A stretch of 64,000 nucleotides of DNA from Citrobacter portucalensis (GTDB lineage: Bacteria > Pseudomonadota > Gammaproteobacteria > Enterobacterales > Enterobacteriaceae): assembly GCF_002042885.1 (NCBI RefSeq), contig NZ_MVFY01000016.1, positions 1 through 64,000 on the forward strand. The letters run 5' to 3'. Positions 17,497 to 26,220 of this stretch are shown here, in pieces. The notes under the pieces were generated by a model, which was given only the letters and a program-made list of their open reading frames with translations, did not search any database and was not told the origin of the DNA. The position numbers were made by a program, and so were the translations under genes. Numbering within the stretch: position 1 is the stretch's first letter; every line of letters starts with the position of its first letter.

Positions 17497-17511
17497 GGCG
17501 TTATGGTAAAT
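17497..17511 (+). repeat. 15-bp repeat GGCGTTATGGTAAAT, copy 3
   Basis: Identical to copy 1, 1140 bp away and 32 bp before the left flank of the IS2-like element. Confidence 0.7.
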
Positions 17512-17542
17512 AGCCTATGCTAATGTCCGCTAAGAGCGATAT

Positions 17543-17561
17543 ATAGTCATTCGCACCCTGA
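17543..17561. repeat. 19-bp direct repeat flanking the IS2-like element (left)
   Basis: ATAGTCATTCGCACCCTGA, repeated exactly at 18894-18912. It is longer than the 5-bp duplications usual for the IS3 family. Confidence 0.8.
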
Positions 17562-17622
17562 TGTAGCCCCCTGAAACTCCAGACAGTAGCTGTATCTCCA
17601 GATAAGAGATAGGCTTGAATAT

Positions 17623-18018
17623 ATGTCTAACACTAACGCCAATTTTGAGATGACCGGGATCCTGTTAGGGCAAGAAGTCCGTAAACGTAAAACTCCTCAG
17701 GAGAAGATCGCCATTATCCAGCAGACGATGGAGCCGGGCATGAATGTCTCCCATGTCGCCCGCCTGCATGGCATCCAGCCCAGCCTGCTGTTTAAGTGGA
17801 AGAAGCAATATCAGGAAGGCAGCCTCACCGCCGTTGCGGCCGGAGAAGAAGTTGTTCCAGCTTCTGAGCTTACTGCTGCTCTGAAGCAGGTCCGGGAGCT
17901 TCAGCGCCTGCTGGGCAAGAAGACGATGGAAGTTGAGATCCTGAAAGAAGCCGTGGAGTACGCTCAGTCGCGAAAATGGATAGCGCACGCGCCCTTGTTG
18001 CCAAAGGACGGGGAATAG
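17623..18018 (+). CDS. IS2-like OrfA
   Basis: A 131-aa protein: helix-turn-helix ([39 protein letters not shown]) and a leucine zipper ([20 protein letters not shown]). It closely follows IS2 OrfA. It overlaps orfB by 43 bp; a -1 frameshift in the overlap would make the OrfAB transposase. Confidence 0.88.
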   Translation: MSNTNANFEMTGILLGQEVRKRKTPQEKIAIIQQTMEPGMNVSHVARLHGIQPSLLFKWKKQYQEGSLTAVAAGEEVVPASELTAALKQVRELQRLLGKKTMEVEILKEAVEYAQSRKWIAHAPLLPKDGE

Positions 18019-18857
18019 CCCTGGTCAGCCGCACCATGGGCGTGTCGCGTGCGCAGCTGTCACTGCGAATTAACCGTTCTGCCGACTGGCAGGACAGGCG
18101 CTGTAACCGGCGTGATGACGAAGCAGACGCTGAAATACTGTCAGAGATCCTCGATATCATCAGCGATATGCCCAGTTACGGCTATCGCCGTGTGTGGGGC
18201 ATCCTGCGTACGCAACGTCGTACAGAGGGACTGCCCCCCGTGAACGCCAAACGGCTTTACCGGCTTATGAGCGAGCATAATCTGCTGTTACTGCATGACA
18301 AACCAGAGCGGTCGAAGCGTGAACATAAGGGCAAAATCGCGGTGGCAGAAAGCGATATGCGCTGGTGTTCAGATGGCTTCGAGTTCGGCTGCGACAACGG
18401 TGAGAAGCTGCGGGTCACGTTCGCGCTGGACTGCTGCGACAGAGAAGCCATAGACTGGGCAGCGAGCACAGGAGGCTACGACAGTTCGACGGTGCAGGAT
18501 GTGATGCTGAGGTCGGTGGAAAAGCGCTTCGGCGACGGGCTGCCGACCACACCGGTTCAATGGCTGACGGATAACGGTTCAGCATATACCGCGCATGAAA
18601 CGCTGAGGTTCGCCAGAGAGCTGAATCTGGAGCCGTGTACAACAGCGGTGAGCAGCCCGCAGAGCAATGGCATGGCCGAACGGTTCGTGAAGACGATGAA
18701 GGAAGACTATATCGCGTTCATGCCAAAACCAGATGTGAGAACAGCCCTGCGAAACCTTGCAGCAGCGTTCACACATTACAATGAAAACCACCCGCACAGC
18801 GCGCTGGGATATCACTCCCCGAGGGAATATCGGCGGCAGCGGACATCGTTAACTTAA
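17976..18857 (+). CDS. IS2-like OrfB transposase
   Basis: A 293-aa integrase-type DDE core: [20 protein letters not shown] (first Asp), [14 protein letters not shown] (second Asp) and [16 protein letters not shown] (Glu), ending [17 protein letters not shown]. Complete. The start [13 protein letters not shown] is that of IS2 OrfB. Confidence 0.9.
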   Translation: MDSARALVAKGRGIALVSRTMGVSRAQLSLRINRSADWQDRRCNRRDDEADAEILSEILDIISDMPSYGYRRVWGILRTQRRTEGLPPVNAKRLYRLMSEHNLLLLHDKPERSKREHKGKIAVAESDMRWCSDGFEFGCDNGEKLRVTFALDCCDREAIDWAASTGGYDSSTVQDVMLRSVEKRFGDGLPTTPVQWLTDNGSAYTAHETLRFARELNLEPCTTAVSSPQSNGMAERFVKTMKEDYIAFMPKPDVRTALRNLAAAFTHYNENHPHSALGYHSPREYRRQRTSLT

Positions 18858-18893
18858 GATACAAAAGCTGTCCGGAGATGGCGGGTCAAGATC

Positions 18894-18912
18894 ATAGTCA
18901 TTCGCACCCTGA
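18894..18912. repeat. 19-bp direct repeat flanking the IS2-like element (right)
   Basis: Second copy of ATAGTCATTCGCACCCTGA. It is followed by a hairpin-like pair ACCCTGA ... TCAGGGT (18906-18940) that may be the IS110 target or end. Confidence 0.8.
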
Positions 18913-19117
18913 GAATTACACTTTGAAGTGATTCAGGGTATGCGCTTACTGGTTACGAATATTGAGCGAGAATCATGCGATGATCGCCGCTTTTCTTTCG
19001 AGCCAGTAGGTGCTCCACGTTCGCTAACGAGTACTCAGGGCATGCAGATAACTGCTGGCTATATTTCTTTCGAAGAGCGTGGAATGCATACCAATCCCCG
19101 ATAAAAAGGAGTTGGTG

Positions 19118-20356
19118 ATGACTGAGACTAATCAATTTGCTGCGCACGTTGGTCTGGACTGGGCAGATAAAAAGCACGATGTCTGTGTTCAGTTTAAAAA
19201 CGGTGAACGCACATTCCATGTGATTGAACATACGCCGGAAGCGCTTGATGTCTGGCTTACCGAGTTACACCAGAAGGTAAAAGGCAGGATCGCTATCGCC
19301 GTTGAGCTGAAGAAAGGTCCCGTGGTGTATGCTCTTCAGAAATATCCATTTATCACCGTTTTCCCTGTCCACGCTTTGTCCCTGGCCCGTTACCGGCAGA
19401 CCTTCTCGCCTAGTGGCGCTAAAGATGACCCGCAGGATGCCGAGCTGGCATTAGAGTTAATGCTGCGCTATCCCCAAAAGATAAAAGCCATTGAACCCGA
19501 CAATGCGGATATTCGCTTACTTCAGCAACTGGTTGAGCAGCGTCGTCAGCTGGTTGAAGATAAACGCCGTTTTGTGAACCGGCTCATCAACACACTTAAA
19601 CAGTATTATCCTCAGCCCCTGGAGTGGTTCTCACATCGGGGTAGCTTGCTATTGTGTGAACTGATTATGCGATGGCCCAGTCTGCAACAACTAAAACGAA
19701 CCAGGCGCGACACGATCCGCAACTTTCTCAATGCCAAAGGTGGCCGCGCAATGGCCCTTACCGAGCAGCGTGTTGTGAGTATTGATAACGCCATTCCGTT
19801 GACGACAGACCCGAGTGTTATAGAGGCTAATGCTTTGATGGCAACAGCACTGGCGACACAAATTAAAGTCGTGAGTGAAATCATCAAAACCTATGACGAA
19901 CGAATCGAAACGCTGTTTGACACATTGCCAGATTCGGGGCTGTTCAAATCACTTCCGGGCATGGGGCCGTGTTTGGGACCACGAATGCTTGCTGCACTTG
20001 GTGATAACCGTGACCGGTTTAACAGCGCTGAAGAAATTCAAAACTACGCAGGTATTGCACCGGTGACAGAACGAAGTGGCCAGAAATCCTGGGTTCACTG
20101 GCGATGGCAGTGTGCCAAGTTCGTCCGGCAAACCTTTGTTGAATGGGCTGCCAAGACGGTTAACTCATCATACTGGGCCAGACTTTATTATCGGGGACTG
20201 CGAGAAAAAGGAAAATCTCACCAGTCTGCAATCCGGGCTCTGGCCTTCAAATGGATAAGGATCATTTACCGCTGCTGGAAGACCAAGACCCAGTACGATG
20301 AAGCGAAGTATTTGCTGGCACTGGAAGCGCGAAAGTCGCCCTTACTGAAGCCATAA
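19118..20356 (+). CDS. IS110-family transposase
   Basis: A 412-aa DEDD transposase. Start at 19118 (AAAAGGAGTTGGTG before it). The N-terminal RuvC-like part begins AAHVGLDWADKKHDVCV, with AKDDPQDAELALEL further on. The C-terminal helix-hairpin-helix reads LFKSLPGMGPCLGPRMLAAL then AGIAPVTERSGQ. Complete. IS110 elements use a bridge RNA from their non-coding ends, which here would lie in about 18913-19117 or 20357-20476. Exact element borders were not fixed. Confidence 0.9.
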   Translation: MTETNQFAAHVGLDWADKKHDVCVQFKNGERTFHVIEHTPEALDVWLTELHQKVKGRIAIAVELKKGPVVYALQKYPFITVFPVHALSLARYRQTFSPSGAKDDPQDAELALELMLRYPQKIKAIEPDNADIRLLQQLVEQRRQLVEDKRRFVNRLINTLKQYYPQPLEWFSHRGSLLLCELIMRWPSLQQLKRTRRDTIRNFLNAKGGRAMALTEQRVVSIDNAIPLTTDPSVIEANALMATALATQIKVVSEIIKTYDERIETLFDTLPDSGLFKSLPGMGPCLGPRMLAALGDNRDRFNSAEEIQNYAGIAPVTERSGQKSWVHWRWQCAKFVRQTFVEWAAKTVNSSYWARLYYRGLREKGKSHQSAIRALAFKWIRIIYRCWKTKTQYDEAKYLLALEARKSPLLKP

Positions 20357-20476
20357 AAAAGCTTGTCGAATGTCTCAGGGCGTGAAGCAGACCTTAGGAT
20401 AGTTCTTCTGGTATGCCATACCACGCTTCCAGCATGGGTTACTCTGCGTCGGGAAATTTGCAGAGCAGTAGTAATG

Positions 20477-20872
20477 TTACTTTTGTATTCTGTTAACGCG
20501 AACCACAGGAGGTTGCGTTTTGGTGTCAAGACTGCCGTTAATACTGATCATTTGATCGGGTTTTACCGTGCGACCGTCAAAGACAGAAAGTGGAATCAGT
20601 GTATAAATACTGCCGGTTTTGTCACGAAAAACAAATTTATCTCCACCTTGACCATCAATCAGATTCCCGCGCAGGGAGATGGTTGCACCATCATACATAC
20701 TTTTGGCTTGTTGAACCGTCATGATTCGCGCATCTTCTGTACCCCGGTACCCCTCATCCAGAGCGTGTGGTGGTGGCGGCGCAGTATCTTTTTTCAGTCC
20801 ACCATTGTCATCGTCAGCGAAAACTGTCGGGATTAAAAAACAATATATTAATGGTATCACGTATAATTTCAC
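20477..20872 (-). CDS. YgiW/YdeI-family periplasmic stress protein (BOF domain)
   Basis: A 131-aa protein with a signal peptide (KLYVIPLIYCFLIPTVFA-DDD) and an OB-fold domain: TVQQAKSMYDGATISLRGNL, then FVFRDKTGSIYTL and an INGSLDTK strand. Family members are induced by envelope, metal and peroxide stress. The start codon is GTG (20872), chosen for the signal peptide and the AAGGACGGA ahead of it. It is the left-most gene of the stress island, next to the IS110 element. Confidence 0.78.
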   Translation of the reverse strand: MKLYVIPLIYCFLIPTVFADDDNGGLKKDTAPPPPHALDEGYRGTEDARIMTVQQAKSMYDGATISLRGNLIDGQGGDKFVFRDKTGSIYTLIPLSVFDGRTVKPDQMISINGSLDTKTQPPVVRVNRIQK

Positions 20873-21012
20873 TCCGTCCTTACCTCAGTAACAACTTGAC
20901 TTATTAAGTCTGGTTGCTATTCCTTAATCTGGCAAACTGGAACTGTCTTAAAAAGTAATATCGTTACAAATCATCTAACTGGCGAGATACAAGCAAAACA
21001 GAGAGGTCAAAC

Positions 21013-21516
21013 ATGCCCAGAAAAAAACAGACAGTCCCCGGCATTGAAGAAAGTCATTACTTTCTGAATTTTGAGTCGAAATTTCATAAGGTTGGATTCG
21101 CTGTTTTACTCATTATTATTTCCCTGGCGGTATTAGGTGTTTTTTCGGATGGTTATTTCAGTAATGCCGTGAGTAAGAATACTACCGGAGAAGTGACACT
21201 GGATTTTGAGCGATTTGGTCGTTTGCAGACAGAGTTTAAATTAAAGATCTCGACTACAGGTCAACATTCTGAGGGGAACATTTATCGTATTGGTGGAGAT
21301 TTCAATGCTTTCTATGAAACAGAAAATATCTGGCCTCTACCTGACAGAATGTACAGCAAGGGAGATGATCTGTACCTCGTGTATAATGCCAATAAAAAAC
21401 AAGAAAATATAGCAATCTGGTTACTTGTTACACCAGTAAAACCCGGAAGCGCCATGAGTGTGATCCAGTTAAATTCCGGCCCTGAAATTCGTTTCAGTCA
21501 GTTTATTTATCCATAG
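21013..21516 (+). CDS. membrane-anchored protein, unknown, in stress operon
   Basis: A 167-aa protein with one transmembrane helix at about residues 28-45 (GFAVLLIIISLAVLGVFS) and a periplasmic beta-rich C-terminal domain. It starts a three-gene operon with the DUF421 and CinA-like genes (gaps of 9 and 8 bp). Proteins of this build always travel with YetF-like DUF421 genes in such islands, to my recollection; function unknown. Confidence 0.65.
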   Translation: MPRKKQTVPGIEESHYFLNFESKFHKVGFAVLLIIISLAVLGVFSDGYFSNAVSKNTTGEVTLDFERFGRLQTEFKLKISTTGQHSEGNIYRIGGDFNAFYETENIWPLPDRMYSKGDDLYLVYNANKKQENIAIWLLVTPVKPGSAMSVIQLNSGPEIRFSQFIYP

Positions 21517-21525
21517 GAGATCATT

Positions 21526-21972
21526 ATGGAAATGGTGCTGAGAGCCTTAGCAATTTATCTTATTTTACTCGTCGTATTTAAGATTGTTGGACGCCGCGCA
21601 TTATTACAAATGACCAGTTTCGACCTGATTTTATTATTGATTATTAGTGAAGCCACACAACAGGCATTACTTGGCAATGATTTTTCCATAACAGGGGCGA
21701 TGCTCACCATTGTCACTTTGGTAGTGATCGATATATTTTTCGGATTCATTAAAAAACAGATGAGCGGCGCTGAATCTGCTCTTGATGGCTCACCGGTGAT
21801 TCTGCTGGACCACGGCGAACCGTTAATGGAGAAAATGAAAATGGTTGATGTCTCTCTCGATGATATTCTGGTGGCTGCACGCCAGAGTCAGGGCATTACG
21901 GAACCAGGGAAAATTAAGTATGCAATCCTTGAGCGTAATGGCCATATTTCAGTCATTCCTGATGAGGATTAA
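21526..21972 (+). CDS. DUF421 (YetF-like) membrane protein
   Basis: A 148-aa protein: three hydrophobic helices in the first 80 residues (AIYLILLVVFKIVGRRAL with the family GRR, then DLILLLIISEATQQALLG, then LTIVTLVVIDIFFGFI), followed by the soluble DUF421 domain (GSPVILLDHGEPL, SLDDILVAARQSQGI, YAILERNGHISVIP). Complete family length. A GGAGATCATT ribosome binding site precedes the start. Role: membrane protein linked to stress or sporulation in other species, mechanism unknown. Confidence 0.82.
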   Translation: MEMVLRALAIYLILLVVFKIVGRRALLQMTSFDLILLLIISEATQQALLGNDFSITGAMLTIVTLVVIDIFFGFIKKQMSGAESALDGSPVILLDHGEPLMEKMKMVDVSLDDILVAARQSQGITEPGKIKYAILERNGHISVIPDED

Positions 21973-21980
21973 GGGGGGAA

Positions 21981-22499
21981 ATGAAAAAATCAGCGTACAA
22001 CAAAACCAAAACCACTGGCGAGTTAACAAAACAGATCGCGAATACGTTCATTGACAGCGGATTATCCTTAACCACAGCTGAATCTTGCACGGGTGGACGT
22101 CTGGCTGCTGCGCTCTGCGCAGAGGCAGATACCGCCGCGTTTTATGATATTGGCATCATTACCTTTAGCAACAGTGCAAAACAGAAAATGCTTGGTGTGC
22201 AGGCCAGTACGCTGGAGAAATATACCGCTGTAAGTGAACAGACGGTGATAGAAATGTCTGAAGGCGCCCGGGTACGCGCCGGAACAGATATCAGTATTGC
22301 CATTAGCGGCTATGCGGGGCCTGACGGCGGAGAGGATGGTACTCCCGCGGGTACAATCTGGTTTGCGTGGAATTTCCGCGGGCAGATAGTAACAAAACGA
22401 ACCATTTTCTCCGGCAGTTGTCAGGATGTCATTGAAAAAGCGATCTGTTATAGCCTTGAGGTTTTAGTGGAAGAAGTTTCAGTCTGGCAACGGCACTGA
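21981..22499 (+). CDS. CinA-family / PncC-like nicotinamide-nucleotide amidase
   Basis: A 172-aa protein matching the CinA C-terminal domain: LTTAESCTGGRLAAAL (catalytic Ser in SCTGG), FYDIGIITFSNSAKQKMLGV, YAGPDGGEDGTPAGTIWFAW. The enzyme family deamidates nicotinamide mononucleotide in NAD recycling. Third gene of the operon beginning at 21013. The usual E. coli homologue is a stand-alone PncC of similar size. Chromosomal-type gene carried as plasmid cargo. Confidence 0.82.
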   Translation: MKKSAYNKTKTTGELTKQIANTFIDSGLSLTTAESCTGGRLAAALCAEADTAAFYDIGIITFSNSAKQKMLGVQASTLEKYTAVSEQTVIEMSEGARVRAGTDISIAISGYAGPDGGEDGTPAGTIWFAWNFRGQIVTKRTIFSGSCQDVIEKAICYSLEVLVEEVSVWQRH

Positions 22500-22546
22500 C
22501 TGTGGTTTGTCAGTGCATGCATTGCCAGAAATAGTCTGAAAAGAAC

Positions 22547-23053
22547 TTATTTTTTCGCTTCGACGCCGTTTGCATCAGATCTCAAAAGGAACTGCGCCGT
22601 CGTGTTCGGGAGATGCTTAAGAAGCCAGTCAGCCATATCGAGTTCTTCCGCCAGAATTGACTTTATGGCAGGTATGGACGCGGTGTCACCCGCTTTCTCA
22701 GCAGCAACCAGGAGCGAGGTATAACAAGCTATTTCAAATTGTTCAAATACATAGCCGCTGATCGCTCCCTTTACAATTTCATCAGAGGGTAACATGCCTC
22801 CAATCGACTGGCCAAACGCGGCCATTTTACTCATCGAGTCTTTTAGTACAGAACGCGAGATATCATTTCGCTTAAGAATCTCTTCCAGCACGGTAATCTG
22901 TCGTTTTGTCTCGGTCAGGTGTTGCTCTATTCTGGCACGTAAATCAGGATAATTATCGATACGGCCTGCCATTGATTCCAGCATGGATTCCGCTTGCTTT
23001 TCCATCGCATGCGCATCCCGTAGCCAATCATGGTAATGCTCAATATAATTCAT
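22547..23053 (-). CDS. yciE: YciE-like ferritin-like protein (DUF892)
   Basis: A 168-aa four-helix protein: YHDWLRDAHAMEKQAESMLE, EQHLTETKRQITVLEEIL, and FEQFEIACYTSLLVAAE, EELDMADWLL. The Glu/His residues in these helices form a di-iron-like site in the family. It belongs to the yciGFE operon, which is sigma-S controlled in E. coli and Salmonella. Third gene here, 24 bp after yciF. Suggested roles are oxidative and bile stress. Confidence 0.85.
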   Translation of the reverse strand: MNYIEHYHDWLRDAHAMEKQAESMLESMAGRIDNYPDLRARIEQHLTETKRQITVLEEILKRNDISRSVLKDSMSKMAAFGQSIGGMLPSDEIVKGAISGYVFEQFEIACYTSLLVAAEKAGDTASIPAIKSILAEELDMADWLLKHLPNTTAQFLLRSDANGVEAKK

Positions 23054-23077
23054 CGTGATTTCCTCGAGTCAGTAATT

Positions 23078-23575
23078 TTATTTTTTCTCGGCCTTTTTAT
23101 TGATATTGCCTACCGCAAGGTCGGTGAGTTTCAGGTCGGTATCTTTTTCTTCCTTAAGTGTTTCCGCGAGAAGTTTCACCGCTTTTTTATAACCCAGTTG
23201 TTCCGCTAGGGTGGCCAGAGTGCCGTAACTGGCTATCTCATAGTGCTCTACTTTCTGTGCCGCAGCGATTAACGCCGCATCGCGAACTTCATTTTTTTCA
23301 GTGCCTTCTATGGCCTCATTAGCTTCTTCAATCAGTCCTTCCATAGCCACGCATTTGATACGTTTAAGCTTAATTTCCGGCTCTTGTTCAAGGATTTGGT
23401 CTATACGCTCTATTTGCCCCCGAGTTTCTTCCAGGTGTGCATTAAAAGCCGCACTGAGTTTTTCATTTGACGCCGCTCTGGCAAGTTTAGCCAACCCGCG
23501 CGTTAATTGTTTTTCAGCACTATAGGTGTCTGAAAGCAGGTGAATAAAAACATCTTCAATAGTTTTCATATTCAT
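23078..23575 (-). CDS. yciF: YciF-like ferritin-like protein (DUF892)
   Basis: A 165-aa paralogue of the yciE product: MKTIEDVFIHLLSDTYSAEK, AHLEETRGQIERIDQILE, AQKVEHYEIASYGTLATLAE, LKEEKDTDLKLTDLA. Start put at 23575 (MNMKTIE) with CTGAAGGAATCC upstream; 23569 is the alternative. Lys-rich C-terminus. Middle gene of yciGFE. Confidence 0.87.
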   Translation of the reverse strand: MNMKTIEDVFIHLLSDTYSAEKQLTRGLAKLARAASNEKLSAAFNAHLEETRGQIERIDQILEQEPEIKLKRIKCVAMEGLIEEANEAIEGTEKNEVRDAALIAAAQKVEHYEIASYGTLATLAEQLGYKKAVKLLAETLKEEKDTDLKLTDLAVGNINKKAEKK

Positions 23576-23667
23576 ATGGATTCCTTCAGGGCTAGAGAAA
23601 TACTGCGAGTCTAATCCAGACCCGCAGGACACTCTTTTTTATTAAAAGATGAGACTGAAACTAATAA

Positions 23668-23853
23668 TCAGGAATTGTCAGACTTACGGCCACCACTGTG
23701 ACTGTTCTGCCCGCCTTTCTTACCGGCTTCAGATGCACGTTGCGGATCATTTTTGAAGTTTCCCCCGCTGTGCTGACCACCTTTGCGGCCTGCTTCAGAT
23801 GCTTTATCTCGGTTTTCAGCGAAATTACCGGAACCACCACGATGCTCTGCCAT
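23668..23853 (-). CDS. yciG: YciG-like KGG-repeat stress protein
   Basis: A 61-aa very hydrophilic protein with repeated DKASEAGRKGGQHS / QRASEAGKKGGQNS motifs (the KGG domain). Such proteins are late-embryogenesis-like and rise in stationary phase. First gene of yciGFE; the upstream 339 bp is shared with the divergent dehydrogenase gene. Confidence 0.88.
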   Translation of the reverse strand: MAEHRGGSGNFAENRDKASEAGRKGGQHSGGNFKNDPQRASEAGKKGGQNSHSGGRKSDNS

Positions 23854-24192
23854 ATATCACCTCATATATCGGTTATGCCAGTCAGATACAAAAGTGTATT
23901 TCGTACCCGTCGTTGTTCAGTGCTTAACGTTAGCGGTAATCCTGACTTAGTCAAATTTAATTCCGGCATCCACCATTTTTCCACCTTTATTTTTCAATAC
24001 ATTACAAATCTCTCGCTTGGCTTATTTTAAGGCTAACATGATATTAAAGACACGCTAACTCACCGACCACGCACAAAAAAATAAAAAATATTAAAACCAG
24101 GATTAATCTGATACGGAAATTATTAAGATACAAGCTGTGAATTTTGATCTACGCTTATTAGCTCTTCCAAGTAAATATAGAGAGGTGATGGA
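23854..24192. other. divergent promoter region of the stress island
   Basis: AT-rich 339 bp between yciG (-) and the dehydrogenase gene (+). No gene supported. It should hold both promoters; I cannot fix the boxes with confidence. Confidence 0.5.
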
Positions 24193-25101
24193 ATGCCGGA
24201 TAAATATAATGAGAAACAGGATACGAATATGACAAATTCAGAACGTTTTCCTGTTCCACCTTTTCCACACCAAAGACAACCTTTTCCGGGACTTGCCGGA
24301 AAAATGCAACCACGTCCGGATCATGGTGAAGAAAGTTATCAGGGAAGCGGTCGCCTTACTGACCGAAAAGTGTTAATTACCGGAGGTGATTCAGGAATTG
24401 GACGAGCAGTCGCAATTGCTTTTGCACGTGAAGGCGCGGATGTGGCAATCAACTACCTGCCTGATGAAGAAGAGGACGCTCGTGAGGTCGTCGATCTAAT
24501 TCAGAAAGCAGGAAGAAAAGCCGTGGCACTCCCTGGTGATATCCGTGAAGAGACATTTTGCCAGCAATTGATTAGTCAGGTGGTTAAGACCTTAGGTGGG
24601 CTCGATATCCTGGTCAATAACGCGGGTCGCCAGCAATTCTGTGAGTCGATTGAGGAACTTACAACTGATGCCTTTGATGCAACATTCAAGACCAATGTCT
24701 ACTCGTTATTCTGGATTACTAAAGCGGCACTCCAACATTTATCCCCTGGTAGCGTGATTATAAACACCTCATCAGTTCAAGCCTACGAGCCCAGCGAGAT
24801 CCTACTGGATTATGCTCAGACCAAAGCGGCTATCGTAGCTTTTACAAAATCGCTGGCAAAACAACTGGCACCGAAAGGGATCCGGGTAAATGCCGTTGCC
24901 CCCGGTCCCTACTGGACGGTTCTTCAATGCTGTGGCGGCCAACCACAGGAGAAAATTGAGCAGTTTGGTGCTAATTCACCACTTGGTCGACCTGGTCAGC
25001 CTTCGGAAATTGCACCACTATATGTCACCCTGGCTTCCCCAGAGAACAGCTATACGTCCGGGCAGGTCTGGTGTTCTGACGGCGGAACCGGGACGTTATA
25101 A
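24193..25101 (+). CDS. short-chain dehydrogenase/reductase (YghA-like)
   Basis: A 302-aa NAD(P)-dependent oxidoreductase. Rossmann motif TGGDSGIGRAVAIAF (about residues 62-76), NNAG at about 142-145, catalytic Ser in NTSSVQAY and YAQTK (YxxxK) at about 213-217. The long N-terminal extension (FPVPPFPHQRQPFPG) and the GPYWTVLQ loop are those of the YghA/YhxC subgroup, often clustered with yciGFE. The substrate is unknown. Start with AGAGGTGATGGA upstream. Confidence 0.87.
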   Translation: MPDKYNEKQDTNMTNSERFPVPPFPHQRQPFPGLAGKMQPRPDHGEESYQGSGRLTDRKVLITGGDSGIGRAVAIAFAREGADVAINYLPDEEEDAREVVDLIQKAGRKAVALPGDIREETFCQQLISQVVKTLGGLDILVNNAGRQQFCESIEELTTDAFDATFKTNVYSLFWITKAALQHLSPGSVIINTSSVQAYEPSEILLDYAQTKAAIVAFTKSLAKQLAPKGIRVNAVAPGPYWTVLQCCGGQPQEKIEQFGANSPLGRPGQPSEIAPLYVTLASPENSYTSGQVWCSDGGTGTL

Positions 25102-25137
25102 CGAGTGATTGCACGAGATGAATAACGGGAGAACTAA

Positions 25138-25420
25138 TGATGAAAGCAATGACTTATCATAGCCGTCTTCATGCCCGCAACCACACACTACCTTAACCCG
25201 GTATATAAACGCCGTAAGATATTGTTATTCGTGTAACGTAAAGTGCTATCTGTGGTTCGGGCCCCGCATATTTATCGGGGTAAACCCCAGTGCACTTCAT
25301 GGTGACATCTTTGGCCATGAGTTTATGACAGAGGCCGTTGAGACAAAACCGGAAGTGACAGCGGCCAGTATTGGCGATCGTGTGGTAATACCCTTCTTCC
25401 CAGACACCCAGGAGATTAAA
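25138..25420 (+). pseudogene. decayed zinc-dependent alcohol dehydrogenase
   Basis: Begins MMKAMTYHSRLHARNHTLP then stops. Further on, GDIFGHEFMTEAVETKPEV followed by IGDRVVIPFF can be read in another frame. These are the start and the zinc-binding GHE region of a zinc alcohol dehydrogenase, with frameshifts and stops between and the last 250 or so residues missing. Such a gene normally follows the dehydrogenase in this stress cluster, so this is the worn right edge of the island. Confidence 0.75.
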
Positions 25421-25677
25421 TGGCTGACTTAAATGAACGCGTTGAAATCCTTGAGAGAAATCTAGACGATCTGAGACTCGACCTTCACGCATCAAAGATT
25501 GCTATTAGCGTTTTATCTACTGTGATAAACAGCATGAGTGCTGAACCTGGAGTACTTGAAAGATCTTATGATCAAGCCAAAAGTTCTGGTCCTCTTGTAA
25601 AATTCAATCATCCAGTAGAGGAAGGTTATGAGGATAAACTTACGGAGAGAATATTAAATATACTCTCGTCTACCTAA
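25420..25677 (+). CDS. 85-aa coiled-coil protein, unknown
   Basis: Starts MADLNERVEILERNLDDLRL after CAGGAGATTAA. The first 45 residues form a heptad coiled coil, the rest is loose. No family recognised. It directly follows the dehydrogenase remnant. Confidence 0.5.
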   Translation: MADLNERVEILERNLDDLRLDLHASKIAISVLSTVINSMSAEPGVLERSYDQAKSSGPLVKFNHPVEEGYEDKLTERILNILSST

Positions 25678-25943
25678 AACAAGCTTAACTAATCCAAAAC
25701 TACCCCAGAGGATAAGCGGAATATCCTCTTAGGGTGAACGCATTCCGGACTTCCCCAGCCGGGGACAAACTGACCATAGCGGTGGGGTTCAGATATGCGC
25801 AATAATCCCTTCAATGAAAAATCTGAGCACAATAGTTACGTACGAACTGTCTGCTCATGGCACAAAGCGGACAGTGATCACCGTTCTTACGACTACTTTC
25901 TGACTTCCTTCGTGACTTGCCCTAAGCATGTTGTAGTGCGATA

Positions 25944-25969
25944 CTTGTAATGACATTTGTAATTACAAG
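25944..25969 (+). promoter_or_regulatory. operator of the RelBE-type pair
   Basis: Inverted repeat CTTGTAAT (25944-25951) / ATTACAAG (25962-25969), ending 11 bp before the antitoxin start. Typical for autoregulation by an RHH antitoxin-toxin complex. Confidence 0.7.
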
Positions 25970-25980
25970 AGGTGTAAGAC

Positions 25981-26220
25981 ATGGGTAGCATTAACCTGCG
26001 TATTGACGATGAACTTAAAGCGCGTTCTTACGCCGCGCTTGAAAAAATGGGCGTAACTCCTTCTGAAGCGCTTCGTCTCATGCTCGAGTATATCGCTGAC
26101 AATGAACGCTTGCCGTTCAAACAGACACTCCTGAGTGATGAAGATGCTGAACTTGTGGAGATAGTGAAAGAACGGCTTCGTAATCCTAAGCCAGTACGTG
26201 TGACGCTGGATGAACTCTGA
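25981..26220 (+). CDS. RelB/DinJ-family antitoxin
   Basis: A 79-aa protein: ribbon-helix-helix N-terminus (MGSINLRIDDELKARSYAAL, then GVTPSEALRLMLEYIA) and a disordered toxin-binding tail (NPKPVRVTLDEL). AAGAGGTGTAAG ribosome binding site. Its stop overlaps the toxin start by 1 bp. Sits near the right end of the ISNCY-type element as a probable passenger. Confidence 0.88.
   Translation: MGSINLRIDDELKARSYAALEKMGVTPSEALRLMLEYIADNERLPFKQTLLSDEDAELVEIVKERLRNPKPVRVTLDEL

Larger units (their letters stand above)
17562..18893 (+). mobile_element. IS2-like insertion sequence (IS3 family), about 1.33 kb
   Basis: Bounded by TGTAGCCCCCTGAAACTCC on the left and, read inwards from the right, GATCTTGACCCGCCATCTCC; both continue with GGACAG or AGACAG, as in IS2 ends. 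The 1332-bp length agrees with IS2-type elements. It carries overlapping orfA and orfB, both intact. Confidence 0.8.

Noticed and set aside
16357..17511. Integron cassette array with attC sites
   Set aside because: The 15-bp repeats lack the GTTRRRY/RYYYAAC pairs and no integron integrase is present.
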